Assembly (NCBI RefSeq): GCF_031457275.1
Contig: NZ_JAVDWH010000001.1
Coordinates: 868,001-932,000 of the forward strand
Direction of reading: 5' to 3'
From: Aeromicrobium panaciterrae
GTDB taxonomy: Bacteria; Actinomycetota; Actinomycetes; Propionibacteriales; Nocardioidaceae
Length of the DNA stretch: 64,000 nt
Shown: positions 9,013 to 18,626 of the stretch, piece by piece
Numbering within the stretch: position 1 is the first letter of the stretch
How the letters are laid out: each line of letters starts with the position of its first letter
Position numbers and translations under genes: made by a program
Notes under the pieces: generated by a model
The model's input: the letters and a program-made list of their open reading frames with translations, nothing else
Told to the model about the DNA's origin: nothing
Database searches by the model: none

Positions 9013-10368
9013 ATGGCCTCTCATGAGTGTGACGTCGTTGTCGTTGGTCTTGGACCAGGAGGCGAGGCCGTGGTCGCGCGGCTCGCCGGTGCCGGCCTGA
9101 AGGTCGTCGCTGTCGAGGCTGAGCTCGTCGGCGGCGAGTGCCCCTACTGGGGTTGCATCCCCTCGAAGATGTTCATCCGCGCCGCGAACACCCTCGCTGA
9201 GGCGCGACGGGTCGAGAAGCTGGCAGGCGGAGTGTCCGTCACTCCGGACTTCGCGATGGTCGCGAAACGAATTAGGGACGAGGCGACCGACAACTGGGAC
9301 GACACGGTGGCCGCCAAGCGGGTCACCGATGCTGGGGCGACGCTCGTACGTGGTCATGGTCGTCTCGTGGCTGATCGCACGGTCGAGGTCGACGGCGAGA
9401 CGTACGTGGCCTCGAAGGGTGTTGTTCTCAACACCGGCACCACAGCTGCCGTGCCTCCGATCGCTGGCCTGGCCGATACGCCGTTTTGGACAAACCGCGA
9501 AGCCGTGAGCGCCGAGTCGTTGCCGGCATCGCTGATCGTGATCGGTGGCGGCGCGATCGGCCTTGAACTCGCCCAGGCGTTCTCGCGATTCGACTCGCAA
9601 GTCACGGTCCTCGAGGGTGCGCCACGCATCCTGGCGCCCGAGGAGCCCGAGTCGTCGGAGCTGCTGGCCAAGGTATTCGAGGCCGAGGGCATCGCCGTGC
9701 ACGCCGGCATCACGATCGATCGTGTCGACCACGACGGCACGCGGTTCACCGTGACGTGTGGCGAGAAAACGTACGAGGCTGATCAGCTCCTGGTCGCCGC
9801 CGGCCGCAAGTCGCGACTCGATGACGTCGGGCTCGACACCGTCGGCGTCGAGGTTGAGCGCTTCCTCACGGTGGACGACTCGATGCAGGTCACTAGCTAC
9901 ACGGGTTCTGGTGGTCTGTGGGCCATTGGCGACATCGTCGGCCGCGGAGCGTTCACCCACGTCTCGATGTATCACGCAGAGCGGGTGGTCAAGGCGATCC
10001 TCGGCGAAGAGCTCGGCTCGTACGACACGAGCTTCCCGCGCGTGACGTTCACCGATCCAGAAGTGGGTGGAGTCGGCTTGACTGAGAAGCAGGCTCGCGA
10101 CCAGGGCATCCACGTACGAGTCGGGTCCGGCGACATCGCGGCGAGCAGTCGCGGCTGGCTCCACTCCGTCGGCAATGAGGGACTCCTGAAGCTCATCATT
10201 GACGACGACCGCGGAGTCATTGTCGGTGCAACAAGCGCCGGTCCGACGGGTGGAGAGACGCTGTCAGCGCTGGCGTTCGCGGTTCGGGCAGAGATCCCGG
10301 TGGAGACGCTCAAGAACACGATCTACGCGTACCCGACGTTCTACAGAGCCATCGAGTCAGCGCTGTAG
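9013..10368 (+). CDS. FAD-dependent pyridine nucleotide-disulfide oxidoreductase
   Basis: 451 residues from ATG 9013, which follows a good GGAGG at 9000-9004; GTG 8977 is an unlikely longer start. Domains: FAD-binding (VVVGLGPGGE), redox-active cysteines Cys43 and Cys48 (GGECPYWGCIPSK), NAD(P)-binding (IVIGGGAIGLELA), and the dimerisation domain. Lipoamide, glutathione and mercuric reductases are in this family. The C-terminus reads AYPTFYRAIES where classical disulfide reductases have the His-Pro-Thr-x-x-Glu base, so the substrate is uncertain; a quinone or small-electrophile reductase is plausible. Confidence 0.85.
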   Translation: MASHECDVVVVGLGPGGEAVVARLAGAGLKVVAVEAELVGGECPYWGCIPSKMFIRAANTLAEARRVEKLAGGVSVTPDFAMVAKRIRDEATDNWDDTVAAKRVTDAGATLVRGHGRLVADRTVEVDGETYVASKGVVLNTGTTAAVPPIAGLADTPFWTNREAVSAESLPASLIVIGGGAIGLELAQAFSRFDSQVTVLEGAPRILAPEEPESSELLAKVFEAEGIAVHAGITIDRVDHDGTRFTVTCGEKTYEADQLLVAAGRKSRLDDVGLDTVGVEVERFLTVDDSMQVTSYTGSGGLWAIGDIVGRGAFTHVSMYHAERVVKAILGEELGSYDTSFPRVTFTDPEVGGVGLTEKQARDQGIHVRVGSGDIAASSRGWLHSVGNEGLLKLIIDDDRGVIVGATSAGPTGGETLSALAFAVRAEIPVETLKNTIYAYPTFYRAIESAL

Positions 10369-10389
10369 GCGCCGGGGCAGAATGGCCCC

Positions 10390-11358
10390 ATGCGAACTCC
10401 GCCCATGAAAATCGTCGTGCTGTCGGGCGGAGTCGGCGGCGCCAGATTCCTCTCAGGCCTGCTGGCCGCCAAGGCTCCCGACGATGAGATCACGGTCATC
10501 GGCAACACGGCCGACGACATCTGGTTGTTCGGTATGCGCGTGTGCCCCGATCTCGACACCGTCATGTACACGCTGGGCAACGGCATTGACCCCGAGCGAC
10601 GCTGGGGACGTACCGACGAGACCTGGAATGCGAAGGAAGAGCTCGGCGCGTACGGCGAAGAGACTTGGTTCGGCCTCGGCGATCGCGATCTCGCGACACA
10701 TCTGATCCGTACCAAGTTGCTGCATGAAGGCGTTGGCCTCGCCGAGATCACCGCGCGACTTTGCGAGCGCTGGCAGCCGGGCGTCAGGTTGCTGCCCATG
10801 ACGGAGCAAGAGGTCGAGACTCACATTGGCGTTGACGGCGCCGATGGCATCGACACAATCCATTTCCAGGAGTACTGGATCAGGCTCGGCGCCAAGGTTC
10901 CCGTACGTGAGCTGGAGTTCCGCGGAGCCGAAGCTGCGAAGGCTGGTCCTGGCGTCATCGACGCGATTCACGGCGCAGACCTGGTGATCCTTCCGCCGTC
11001 CAATCCGATCGTCTCGATCGGCGCGATCCTCTCGGTCGATGAGGTCGCCGAAGCCGTACGTACGACCAAGGCGCCCGTCGTCGGAGTCTCGCCCATCATC
11101 GGCACCGCGGCCGTACGCGGAATGGCCGATCAGCTGCTCGAAGGACTCGGCATCGAGATCAGCGCCGGAGCCGTTGCCCGGCACCTCGGTGCGCGCAGCA
11201 CTGGGGGAGTGCTCGACGCGTGGCTGGTCGACACTTCCGACGAAGCGGCCGTTGTCTCGATCGAGGAAGCCGGCATACGCGCCAAGGCCGTGCCGCTCTA
11301 CATGAACGACGACGCGACGACGGCTCAGTTGGCCCGAGACACTCTGGCGTTCGCGTGA
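10390..11358 (+). CDS. fbiA: F420 biosynthesis transferase FbiA/CofD
   Basis: 322 residues of the CofD family, which joins the activated three-carbon acid (phosphoenolpyruvyl- or lactyl-diphospho-5'-guanosine) to the deazaflavin Fo, giving (dehydro-)F420-0. N-terminal VVLSGGVGGARFLSGL and GNTADDIWLFGM are family signatures. CAGAAT and six bases precede the ATG, so translation is probably leaderless; ATG 10405 would shorten the protein by five. It overlaps fbiB by the tetranucleotide GTGA, and faces fbiD-fbiC. Confidence 0.93.
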   Translation: MRTPPMKIVVLSGGVGGARFLSGLLAAKAPDDEITVIGNTADDIWLFGMRVCPDLDTVMYTLGNGIDPERRWGRTDETWNAKEELGAYGEETWFGLGDRDLATHLIRTKLLHEGVGLAEITARLCERWQPGVRLLPMTEQEVETHIGVDGADGIDTIHFQEYWIRLGAKVPVRELEFRGAEAAKAGPGVIDAIHGADLVILPPSNPIVSIGAILSVDEVAEAVRTTKAPVVGVSPIIGTAAVRGMADQLLEGLGIEISAGAVARHLGARSTGGVLDAWLVDTSDEAAVVSIEEAGIRAKAVPLYMNDDATTAQLARDTLAFA

Positions 11359-12305
11359 CGCTTCGCGCCTGGCCGGTCGAGGGCATCGGCGAGATCGTGC
11401 CCGGTGACGACCTGGCCGCGATCATCGTCGATCACCTCACGGAGCCCCTCGCCGATGGCGATGTCGTCGTTGTGACCAGCAAAGTGGTCAGCAAGGCGGC
11501 TGGGCTGGCTACTAGCGGTGATCGCGAGTCGTTACTAGAAGCGAAGACCGATCGGGTCGTTGCCCGGCGCGGACCGACTCGCATCGTGCGCACTTATTCC
11601 GGACTGACTCTGGCCGCTGCCGGAATCGACGCCTCCAACCTCGAGCAGGGTCTGGTCATCCCGCTGCCTGACGACCCGGACCAGTCTGCGAGGGAGCTGC
11701 GCGCTGGACTTGTCAGCCTCACGGGAGTCCAGGTCGGCGTCATCATCACCGACACGGTTGGTCGGGCCTGGCGCATCGGTCAGACCGACATCGCGATCGG
11801 CGCCGCTGGCATCGCCCCCGTTCTGTCGTTCGAGGGCGTTGAGGATTCGTACGGCAACGTTCTTGCTGTCACGGCTCCGGCAGTGGCCGACGAGATCGCT
11901 GGCGCGGCCGACCTGGTCGCCGGCAAGCTCGGGGGTCAACCGGTCGTGGTCGTACGCGGGCTGCCCGGTGAGTGGATCCGCAATGAAGCCCCAGGTGCGG
12001 CGGCACTGATCCGCGACGAAGGCGACGACATGTTCGGCCTCGGAGCTCGCGATGCCGTGTTGGTCGCTGCAGGGCGCGGTGATACTCGCGGCTTCCCGTC
12101 AGCTGAAGCAGACGACGACCTGCTTGCGATGGCCCGCGAAGGCGTCGACCTGACGCTGGCGGACGCTGAACTCACCGATCGCTCGATCGAAGTGCGTCCA
12201 CTGAACGCGTCGCCGGCGGCTTTCATCGAAGCCGGCGTGCTGGCCGAGCGGCTACGGATCCTGGCCCGTGCGATCGGCCAGGACGTGACGATCACAGTCG
12301 TCTAG
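11355..12305 (+). CDS. fbiB: F420-0:gamma-glutamyl ligase, FbiB lacking the nitroreductase domain
   Basis: 316 residues from GTG 11355, translationally coupled to fbiA. Residues 1 to about 240 match CofE (GDVVVVTSKVVSKAAG, GVIITDTVGRAWRIGQTDIAIG, RNEAPGAAALIRDEGDD), which adds glutamates to F420-0. Mycobacterial FbiB is about 450 residues because it carries a C-terminal FMN nitroreductase domain that reduces dehydro-F420-0; that domain is absent here, and only about 75 residues of unclear fold follow. Its stop codon shares CTAG with that of fbiD. Confidence 0.9.
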   Translation: MTLRAWPVEGIGEIVPGDDLAAIIVDHLTEPLADGDVVVVTSKVVSKAAGLATSGDRESLLEAKTDRVVARRGPTRIVRTYSGLTLAAAGIDASNLEQGLVIPLPDDPDQSARELRAGLVSLTGVQVGVIITDTVGRAWRIGQTDIAIGAAGIAPVLSFEGVEDSYGNVLAVTAPAVADEIAGAADLVAGKLGGQPVVVVRGLPGEWIRNEAPGAAALIRDEGDDMFGLGARDAVLVAAGRGDTRGFPSAEADDDLLAMAREGVDLTLADAELTDRSIEVRPLNASPAAFIEAGVLAERLRILARAIGQDVTITVV

Positions 12306-12937
12306 GCCGAGGCGCGGGTGCTGACCTTCGTCAGTGCGGCAGTCGTGTGGGCGCCGACGCCGAGCGTCTGAGCCTCGAGCAGTTCGTGGAACTCGTCGAC
12401 GTCCCGGCGCAGTGCCGCGGGAGCCAACAGTTCGACCGCACCGTACGAGCGGTGGCGCTCGGCCGAACCAAGTCCGTAGCTGGGGCGCAGAAGATCAGGC
12501 CGCTGACTCGTGAGGACCGTTGTGCCCTCTCCGCTGGTATCTGGGACGAACGCCCTTGGATGCGTGACTGCCTCGCAAAGAAGGGAGCTGAGCTCGCTGG
12601 AGGTCAAAGCTGGCAGGTCTGACGGGATGATGGCCAGGGCATCGTCAGGATGATTCTTGATTGCCCAGGCAGCGCCAAGGTTCACGGCGGTGCCAAGCGG
12701 ATCGCTCCCGGCGCTTTCTGGCTCCGCGATCGGGGTTGCGCCGATTCTGAGGGCATACTCGCGGACCTCTTCGCTGCCACTCACCACGACGACGCGACTC
12801 ACCTCGGGCGTACGAAGCACGGCGTCTAGGGCGTCCTGCGCGAACGCTCGAGCCAGCGCTCGGCGCGCGTCAGCCTCCGCGTGCAGCCGAGACTTGGCTC
12901 CGTCCCACGGCTTGATCGGCATGATCACCGTGAACAT
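12302..12937 (-). CDS. fbiD: Phosphoenolpyruvate/2-phospholactate guanylyltransferase FbiD/CofC
   Basis: 211 residues of the CofC nucleotidyltransferase family: VIMPIKPWDGAKSRL at the N-terminus (GTP-binding), ALAIIPSDLPAL (metal-binding Asp) and GEGTTVLTSQRPD. It activates PEP (actinobacterial route) or 2-phospholactate with GTP, providing the substrate of FbiA. The start codon is one base beyond the fbiC stop, so it is the second gene of an fbiC-fbiD operon, convergent on fbiA-fbiB. Confidence 0.92.
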   Translation of the reverse strand: MFTVIMPIKPWDGAKSRLHAEADARRALARAFAQDALDAVLRTPEVSRVVVVSGSEEVREYALRIGATPIAEPESAGSDPLGTAVNLGAAWAIKNHPDDALAIIPSDLPALTSSELSSLLCEAVTHPRAFVPDTSGEGTTVLTSQRPDLLRPSYGLGSAERHRSYGAVELLAPAALRRDVDEFHELLEAQTLGVGAHTTAALTKVSTRASA

Positions 12938-12938
12938 G

Positions 12939-15464
12939 TCAGGCTCCGACCGGGACCACGGCGACTCGGCCGTACGTCGTGGTGCGTTGTACTGCGGGGC
13001 GACCAGCCAGCGCAGCCATCTGCTCGAGCTCTTCGATCGACTTGCGCGATCCGTTGGTACTGCCGGCCATCCGGCTGATGGTCTCTTCCATCAGCGTTCC
13101 GCCGAGGTCGTTGACGCCGCCCTGCAGCACCTGGGTGCACGTCTCGGGGCCGAGCTTGACCCACGAGCACTGGATGTTGTCGATCAGTCCGTGCAGCATG
13201 ATGCGCGACATCGCGTGCACTGCGCGGTTGTCCCGGACTGACGGTCCCGGGCGGGCGACGCCGGCGAGGTAGATCGGCGAGGACTGGTGCACGAACGGCA
13301 GCGGCACGAACTCGGTGAAACCACCCGTCTCGCGCTGCAGGTTGGCCAGAGTGCGCAGGTGGTTGACCCAATGACCCGGATGGTCGACGTGGCCGTACAT
13401 CATCGTCGAGGTCGTCGGCAGGCCTACTTCGTGAGCCGTACGGATCACGTCGATCCACTCTGACGTCGGCAGCTTGCCCTTGGTCAGAATCCAGCGGACG
13501 TCGTCGTCGAGGATCTCGGCAGCAGTGCCGGGGAGCGAGTCGACGCCGGACTCCTTGGCCTTGATCAGGAAGTCGCGAACGGAAAGGCCGGTACGGCTGA
13601 CACCGTTCATGACCTCCATCGGGCTGAATGCGTGGACATGCAGGCTCGGTTCGCGGCGCTTCACTTCGGCAGCGATGTCGAAGTACGCGGTGCCCGGCAG
13701 GTCGGGGTGGATGCCGCCCTGCATGCAGACCTCGGTCGCCCCGAGCGCGACGGCTTCTGTCGCGCGATTGCCGATCTCGTCGAGCGAGAGCGTGTACGCG
13801 TCGGCGTCGGTACGGCGTTGGGCGAAGGCGCAGAAGCGGCAGCCGGTGTAGCAAACGTTGGTGAAGTTGATGTTGCGGTTGACGATGTAGGTGATCTCAT
13901 CGCCCACCGCCTGTTTGCGCAGGTCATCGGCATATCTGGCCAACTCATCGAGCCGCGGCCCCTCGGCCGTCATTAGCACCAGAGCGTCGGCATCCGACAG
14001 CCCGGCGGGGTCGCGTTCGGCCGCACGCATCGCGTTGCTGAATCCGCCGTCACCGATGCCGACCAAGGCGGCACCTTCACGGCTCGCTTGTCCGTCGCGA
14101 AGTACTGACCAGTCGCCGTAGACGTCCTCGAAGTCGCTGCGTCGGTCAGTCGTACGGCCGATGGTGTCGACCTCGGTGTGGAGCTCGGTACGTCCCTGCG
14201 ACAGCCAGCCGGTTGGGGACCAGCCGCCATCGGGCTCCTGCCACGGCAGCCCTTCGGCCAGCGCGGCCGGATTGGCCAGGCCGTTCTCGCCGACCAGCGC
14301 ATCGACGTGCGGGAGGAGGCGAGGGTCGAGCCACGGCTCGGACAGGAACTGCGGGTGAGCCGTGAGCCGCTCAGTCAGCGTGAAGCCCTGCTCGGCACAC
14401 AGTTCGGTCAGGGCAGTCAGCTCGGGCCAGGGACGTTCCGGATTGACGTGATCCGGCGTCAGCGGACTGATGCCGCCGAAGTCGTCGACTCCAGCGTCCA
14501 GCAGCGAACGGCAGTCTTCGAGGTCGACCAGGTTGGGCGGCGCCTGCACGCGCATCGACGGACCCATCAGGATGCGGGTCGTCGCGATGGCAGCGAGGTA
14601 TTCCTCGACCTGCAGGTCCGGCGTACCGCGCATCGCCGTGTCGTCCTTGGAGACGAAGTTCTGGATGATGACTTCCTGGACCGAGCCGTACGTCCGGGCG
14701 ATGCGGCGCAACTCGAAGATGCTCTCGACGCGATCCTCGAGTGTCTCGCCGATGCCGATCAGCAGTCCGGTCGTGAACGGGATGTTGAGGCGGCCGGCGT
14801 CTTCAAGTACGCGGATGCGAATGGCCGGGTCCTTGTCGGGGCTGGCGTAGTGCGCCTGGCCCTTTTCCTCGAACAGTCGGCGGCTCGTCGTCTCGAGCAT
14901 CATGCCCATGGAAGGAGCGACTGGCTTGAGCCGGGACATCTCCTTCCAGCTCATGACGCCGGGGTTGAGGTGGGGGAGCAATCCCGTCTCCTCGAGCACC
15001 CGGATCGACATGGCGCGTACGTATTCGAGCGTGCTGTCGTATCCCGCTGCCTCGAGCCATTCCTTGGCATCATCCCAGCGATCCTCGGGACGGTCGCCGA
15101 GCGTGAACAACGCTTCCTTGCAGCCCATTGCCGCGCCCTTGCGGGCGATGTCGAGCACCTCATCGGGCGACAGGAACGGCGCAGGCAGACGGTTGGGGGT
15201 CGTCGCGAACGTGCAGTAGTGGCACCGATCGCGGCACAGACGCGTCAGCGGGATGAAGACCTTCTTGCTGTACGTGACGACGCCAGGTCGACCATCGGCT
15301 TCGAGACCGGCATCGCGTACGCGTACGGCGGCGGCCATCAGCTCGGCCAGCAACTCTCCGCGAGCGCTGAGCAGCCCAGCCGCCTCGTTCGCGTCGATCG
15401 ACTTGCCCGCGACAGCACGCCGTACGGCGCGGGTGATCTCGCGATCAGTGGGCTGCGCGGTCAT
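12939..15464 (-). CDS. fbiC: 7,8-didemethyl-8-hydroxy-5-deazariboflavin (Fo) synthase FbiC
   Basis: 841 residues, the normal length of the fused CofG-CofH enzyme. It makes the deazaflavin Fo from tyrosine and the riboflavin precursor 5-amino-6-ribitylaminouracil with two radical-SAM centres. The first [4Fe-4S] motif is CRDRCHYC (Cys77, 81, 84); the second, in the CofH half, is CYTGCRFC. Both halves look intact. It is the first gene of the operon with fbiD; the LLM oxidoreductase gene lies directly upstream on the same strand. Confidence 0.96.
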   Translation of the reverse strand: MTAQPTDREITRAVRRAVAGKSIDANEAAGLLSARGELLAELMAAAVRVRDAGLEADGRPGVVTYSKKVFIPLTRLCRDRCHYCTFATTPNRLPAPFLSPDEVLDIARKGAAMGCKEALFTLGDRPEDRWDDAKEWLEAAGYDSTLEYVRAMSIRVLEETGLLPHLNPGVMSWKEMSRLKPVAPSMGMMLETTSRRLFEEKGQAHYASPDKDPAIRIRVLEDAGRLNIPFTTGLLIGIGETLEDRVESIFELRRIARTYGSVQEVIIQNFVSKDDTAMRGTPDLQVEEYLAAIATTRILMGPSMRVQAPPNLVDLEDCRSLLDAGVDDFGGISPLTPDHVNPERPWPELTALTELCAEQGFTLTERLTAHPQFLSEPWLDPRLLPHVDALVGENGLANPAALAEGLPWQEPDGGWSPTGWLSQGRTELHTEVDTIGRTTDRRSDFEDVYGDWSVLRDGQASREGAALVGIGDGGFSNAMRAAERDPAGLSDADALVLMTAEGPRLDELARYADDLRKQAVGDEITYIVNRNINFTNVCYTGCRFCAFAQRRTDADAYTLSLDEIGNRATEAVALGATEVCMQGGIHPDLPGTAYFDIAAEVKRREPSLHVHAFSPMEVMNGVSRTGLSVRDFLIKAKESGVDSLPGTAAEILDDDVRWILTKGKLPTSEWIDVIRTAHEVGLPTTSTMMYGHVDHPGHWVNHLRTLANLQRETGGFTEFVPLPFVHQSSPIYLAGVARPGPSVRDNRAVHAMSRIMLHGLIDNIQCSWVKLGPETCTQVLQGGVNDLGGTLMEETISRMAGSTNGSRKSIEELEQMAALAGRPAVQRTTTYGRVAVVPVGA

Positions 15465-15493
15465 GGCTCAATCATCACTGGTGGCGTGAAATC

Positions 15494-16480
15494 TCAGCGG
15501 TGCAGGTTCGGCAAGACGTCCTTGCCGAACACGTCGATCCATTCGCGCTGGTTGCGTCCGACATTGTGGAGGTAGACCGTGTCGATGCCTTCGTCGAGGA
15601 ACCTCTGGATCTCGGCGCGGTGCGCATCGGGGTCTTCGGAGATCAGCATCCGGCCCTCGAAGTCCTCGGGGCGGACCATCTTGGCCATCTCCTGGAGGTC
15701 GTACGGCGAACGGATGTCGCCCTTGGGGAACTTCATTCCACCGTTGGGCCACTCGGTCATCGCGTTCTCGAGCGCCTCTTCGTACGTCGGCGCCCACGAC
15801 AGGTGCAGCTGAAGAACCTTGGGCATGGTGTCCGGGTCCTTGTCGGCTTCGCGGGCACCATCGGCGAACTTGCCGAGGAGTCCGGCGACCTTCTCGGTCG
15901 TGGCGCCCGGGGTGATGATGCCGTCGACTTCCTTGCCGGCTCGCTTGGCCGTGATCGGACCCGCGGTTGCGACGTAGATCGGCGGCGGGTCGTCGAGGGT
16001 CCAGAGGCGGGTCTTCTCCAGCGTGAAGTACTCGCCCTTGTGCTTGACGTCCTTGCCGGTGAAAAGCTTCTTGATGATCGTGATGGCTTCCCACATGCGG
16101 CTGAGCCGTTCGGGCGCCTCGGGCCAGTAGCCGCCCACGATGTGTTCGTTGAGCGCTTCGCCCGAACCGAGCCCGAGCCAGTGGCGGCCGGGGTACATCG
16201 CGGCCAGCGTTGCCGAGGCCTGGGCGACCATCGCGGGATGCGTCTTGAACGAGGGGCAGATGACACCGGGGCCGATATCGCCGCGTGTACGTTCGCCTGC
16301 CGCAGTCAGCACGTTCCAGATGTAGGGAGCATGGCCCTGAGCCGGGACCCACGGCTGGAAGTGGTCGGCAGCCATGACGCCGTTGAAGCCGCCGTTTTCG
16401 GCGTAGGCGCACAGGTCAACGAGCTCGGTGGGGTGGAACTGCTCGCTCATCGCTGCGTAGCCGACGTGCACCGGTGCCAT
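15494..16480 (-). CDS. F420-dependent LLM-class oxidoreductase (FGD-like)
   Basis: 328 residues of the luciferase-like monooxygenase family, closest to F420-dependent glucose-6-phosphate dehydrogenase and the TIGR03557 relatives. Residues matching the FGD active site are present: Asp39, His40, Trp44 (ADHFQPW) and Glu108 (GSGEALNE). It would use the cofactor made by the neighbouring fbi genes to oxidise a sugar phosphate or another alcohol; the sugar-phosphate ligands cannot be confirmed by eye, so the substrate is open. AGGGAGATTTTCC precedes the ATG. A KstR-type operator motif lies 27-40 bp upstream. Confidence 0.87.
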   Translation of the reverse strand: MAPVHVGYAAMSEQFHPTELVDLCAYAENGGFNGVMAADHFQPWVPAQGHAPYIWNVLTAAGERTRGDIGPGVICPSFKTHPAMVAQASATLAAMYPGRHWLGLGSGEALNEHIVGGYWPEAPERLSRMWEAITIIKKLFTGKDVKHKGEYFTLEKTRLWTLDDPPPIYVATAGPITAKRAGKEVDGIITPGATTEKVAGLLGKFADGAREADKDPDTMPKVLQLHLSWAPTYEEALENAMTEWPNGGMKFPKGDIRSPYDLQEMAKMVRPEDFEGRMLISEDPDAHRAEIQRFLDEGIDTVYLHNVGRNQREWIDVFGKDVLPNLHR

Positions 16481-16506
16481 GGAAAATCTCCCTGATCATC
16501 GCCAAG

Positions 16507-16520
16507 TAGAACGTGTTTCA
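16507..16520. promoter_or_regulatory. KstR-like operator motif upstream of the LLM oxidoreductase
   Basis: TAGAACGTGTTTCA fits the published KstR consensus TNNAACNNGTTNNA at every fixed base. It sits in the 235-bp divergent space between the F420-dependent oxidoreductase and the universal stress protein, close to the former. The motif is short enough to occur by chance about once in a window this size, so only its intergenic position gives it weight. No TetR gene is nearby. Nothing else was recognised in 16481-16715. Confidence 0.35.
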
Positions 16521-16715
16521 GTTTCCATCATCGCCTACGGCAGCGCAATGCGGCCCCTTAGGCCGATTTCATGTGTCGGTAGCACCGCGCGCCTCGGTTT
16601 CCGCTCAATTGTCACGCAGGGGACGTTGGTCCCATGAACGGTGGTCGTGTGGCCGTGTCATCGGATGGCTTGACCTCAGATCGTGGAGGTACTCATTCGA
16701 ACGTTGGAGGTCGTC

Positions 16716-17558
16716 ATGAACACCGAAATCAAGCCGGTTGTCGTCGGCATCGTCGACAAGCAGCCCAGCGCCCTGGCGGTCGCGATCCGTCAAGCGAGCG
16801 CGACCGAAAGCCCGCTGTGGGTTGTCCACTCCGTGGGTGTGCCGGCACAGTCGGCCGAGTTCTACGCTGGCTACGAAGTGATTGAGGACCTACGCCGGTC
16901 CGGGCAGGTCGTGCTGGACGAAGCGCGCGACTACATCGTGCGCGAAGCGCCCGGGCTGACTGTCGACTACATTTTGTCGACGGACGAACCCGTACGTGCG
17001 ATCGACCATTCGTCGACTGAAGCACGGCTCATCGTCCTCGGCTCCGACGACGTCCCGTGGTACGAGCGACTGATGCGGACGAAGGTCTCCGGCCACCTCG
17101 CGTTGCATGCTCGTTGCCCCGTCATCGTGGTTCCCGAGCACGCAGGATCGGACACCTACTCGGGCGATATAGTCGTCACCCTCGCGGGTGACACCGCAGC
17201 CGATGGCCCGATGCTGTTCGCTCTTGAGCAGGCGAGCGCACACCACGCGTCGTTGCACGTTCTGCATGCGATCGAACCGGGAACGGCACCTGACGAGGCG
17301 GATCGGGAGCGGGCCAAGATCACGGAGATTCTCGCTGCCTGGCGAGTGAAGTTCCCGGACGTCACGATCTTCGAGGTGTACGGACGCGAGACTCCGGAGG
17401 ACGCCGTCCTGCGGGCAACCGAAAGTGCTTCCCTCGTCATCGTGGGACGGCCCCACCATCCGACACCGTTGTCGCTTTCGCGGCCGTTCGCCTCGGACAT
17501 CCTCAAGCGGACCCACTGCCCCGTTGCTGTCGTGGCCGAGTCGTACCAGGGGGCGTGA
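16716..17558 (+). CDS. Universal stress protein, tandem UspA domains
   Basis: 280 residues from ATG 16716, preceded by GGAGG at 16706-16710. Two UspA-like domains are visible: residues 1 to about 140, ending HLALHARCPVIVVPE, and about 145-280, ending SDILKRTHCPVAVVAE. The ATP-binding G-x2-G-x9-G-S/T loop is degenerate in both halves, so nucleotide binding is doubtful. Such proteins accumulate under starvation or hypoxia in actinobacteria. It stands alone, between the F420 region and tRNA-Arg. Confidence 0.85.
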   Translation: MNTEIKPVVVGIVDKQPSALAVAIRQASATESPLWVVHSVGVPAQSAEFYAGYEVIEDLRRSGQVVLDEARDYIVREAPGLTVDYILSTDEPVRAIDHSSTEARLIVLGSDDVPWYERLMRTKVSGHLALHARCPVIVVPEHAGSDTYSGDIVVTLAGDTAADGPMLFALEQASAHHASLHVLHAIEPGTAPDEADRERAKITEILAAWRVKFPDVTIFEVYGRETPEDAVLRATESASLVIVGRPHHPTPLSLSRPFASDILKRTHCPVAVVAESYQGA

Positions 17559-17596
17559 CTCGCGCTTTGCAGGAGCGCTGCTCAATGGCCGGCTCT

Positions 17597-17673
17597 TGGT
17601 GCCCTCGACAGGAATCGAACCTGTGACCTACCGCTTAGGAGGCGGTCGCTCTATCCAACTGAGCTACGAGGGC
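17597..17673 (-). tRNA. tRNA-Arg (CCT)
   Basis: A complete cloverleaf on the minus strand: acceptor GCCCTCG pairs with CGAGGGC, anticodon stem ACCGC/GCGGT encloses the loop CTCCTAA with anticodon CCT, and the T arm has GGTTCGATTCC. Discriminator A and an encoded CCA end the gene at 17597. It decodes AGG. TAACCT about ten bases upstream (17682-17687, minus strand) is a plausible -10. Confidence 0.97.
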
Positions 17674-17738
17674 GCTGGGTCAGGTTATCGAGTACGCGCG
17701 ATTTCATCGAACCCCGCATACGGGTGGACAATGGAGGT

Positions 17739-18518
17739 ATGACGAAGCCCATCGAGTCTTGGCTCACAGACATGGACGGTGTGCTCGTCCATGAGGAGAA
17801 GGCGATCCCCGGCGCGCCCGAGTTCATCGAGCGGCTGAAGAAGAGCGGACGCAAGTTCCTCGTACTGACCAACAACTCGATCTTCACCCCGCGCGACCTG
17901 TGCGCCCGGCTGCGACTGGCTGGCATCGACGTACCCGAATCGGCAATCTGGACCTCAGCGCTGGCGACCGCAAAGTTCCTCAGCGAGCAGCGTCCCGAAG
18001 GCACCGCATACGTGATCGGTGAGGCCGGAATGACGACCGCCCTTCACAACGTTGGCTACGTCATGACGAGCCAGGATCCCGAGTACGTCGTGCTCGGCGA
18101 AACGCGCACGTACTCGTTCGAGGCGATCACTCGCGCGATCCAGCTCATCGAGAACGGTGCGCGCTTCATCGCGACCAACCCCGACGCGACGGGCCCCTCA
18201 CCGCAGGGATCGCTGCCAGCGACCGGATCCGTCGCAGCTCTCATCACGAAGGCGACCGGCGTCGATCCGTACTTCGTCGGCAAGCCCAACCCCTTGATGA
18301 TGCGCAGCGCACTCAACCAGATCGAAGCGCACTCCGAGACCACCGTGATGATCGGCGACCGGATGGACACTGACGTGCTCTCCGGACTCGAGGCTGGACT
18401 GCGAACGATCCTCGTACTCACTGGCTCGACGGCAGCTGGAGCGGTCGACCGCTTCCCGTTCAGGCCGACTCATGTCTTCGACTCGATTGCCGATGTCACG
18501 CCGCTCATCGAAGGCTGA
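17739..18518 (+). CDS. HAD-IIA family sugar-phosphatase (NagD-like)
   Basis: 259 residues of the HAD superfamily subfamily IIA. Motif I is LTDMDGVLVHE (Asp nucleophile pair), motif II LVLTNNS, the C2 cap lies in the middle and motifs III/IV are GKPNPLMMR and MIGDRMDTDVLSGLEAG. Likely dephosphorylates a small phosphorylated metabolite. The ATG at 17739 follows GACAAT and six bases (GGAGGT); if the mRNA starts at the ATG, the GGAGGT is not transcribed and is not a working Shine-Dalgarno. Confidence 0.88.
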   Translation: MTKPIESWLTDMDGVLVHEEKAIPGAPEFIERLKKSGRKFLVLTNNSIFTPRDLCARLRLAGIDVPESAIWTSALATAKFLSEQRPEGTAYVIGEAGMTTALHNVGYVMTSQDPEYVVLGETRTYSFEAITRAIQLIENGARFIATNPDATGPSPQGSLPATGSVAALITKATGVDPYFVGKPNPLMMRSALNQIEAHSETTVMIGDRMDTDVLSGLEAGLRTILVLTGSTAAGAVDRFPFRPTHVFDSIADVTPLIEG

Positions 18519-18626
18519 GACGCGCTACAAGATGACGCCTATTGCAGGCATTGTTATCATTCCGTAACCATTCGGGCAGGTGGCACCACCGCCGGTCCGG
18601 AGGCACCAACCACTCAAAGGAGTGAC

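Noticed and set aside
8971..10164. Minus-strand frame opposite the flavoprotein gene
   Set aside because: Low-complexity translation without homology; plus strand encodes a complete disulfide-reductase-family protein with a good ribosome binding site.
14178..15575. Plus-strand frame of 465 codons opposite fbiC
   Set aside because: Lies wholly over the conserved CofG half of FbiC; composition typical of a shadow frame.
17733..17738. GGAGGT immediately before ATG 17739 as Shine-Dalgarno
   Set aside because: It touches the start codon, too close for ribosome binding, and a -10-like GACAAT six bases before the ATG implies it is not transcribed.
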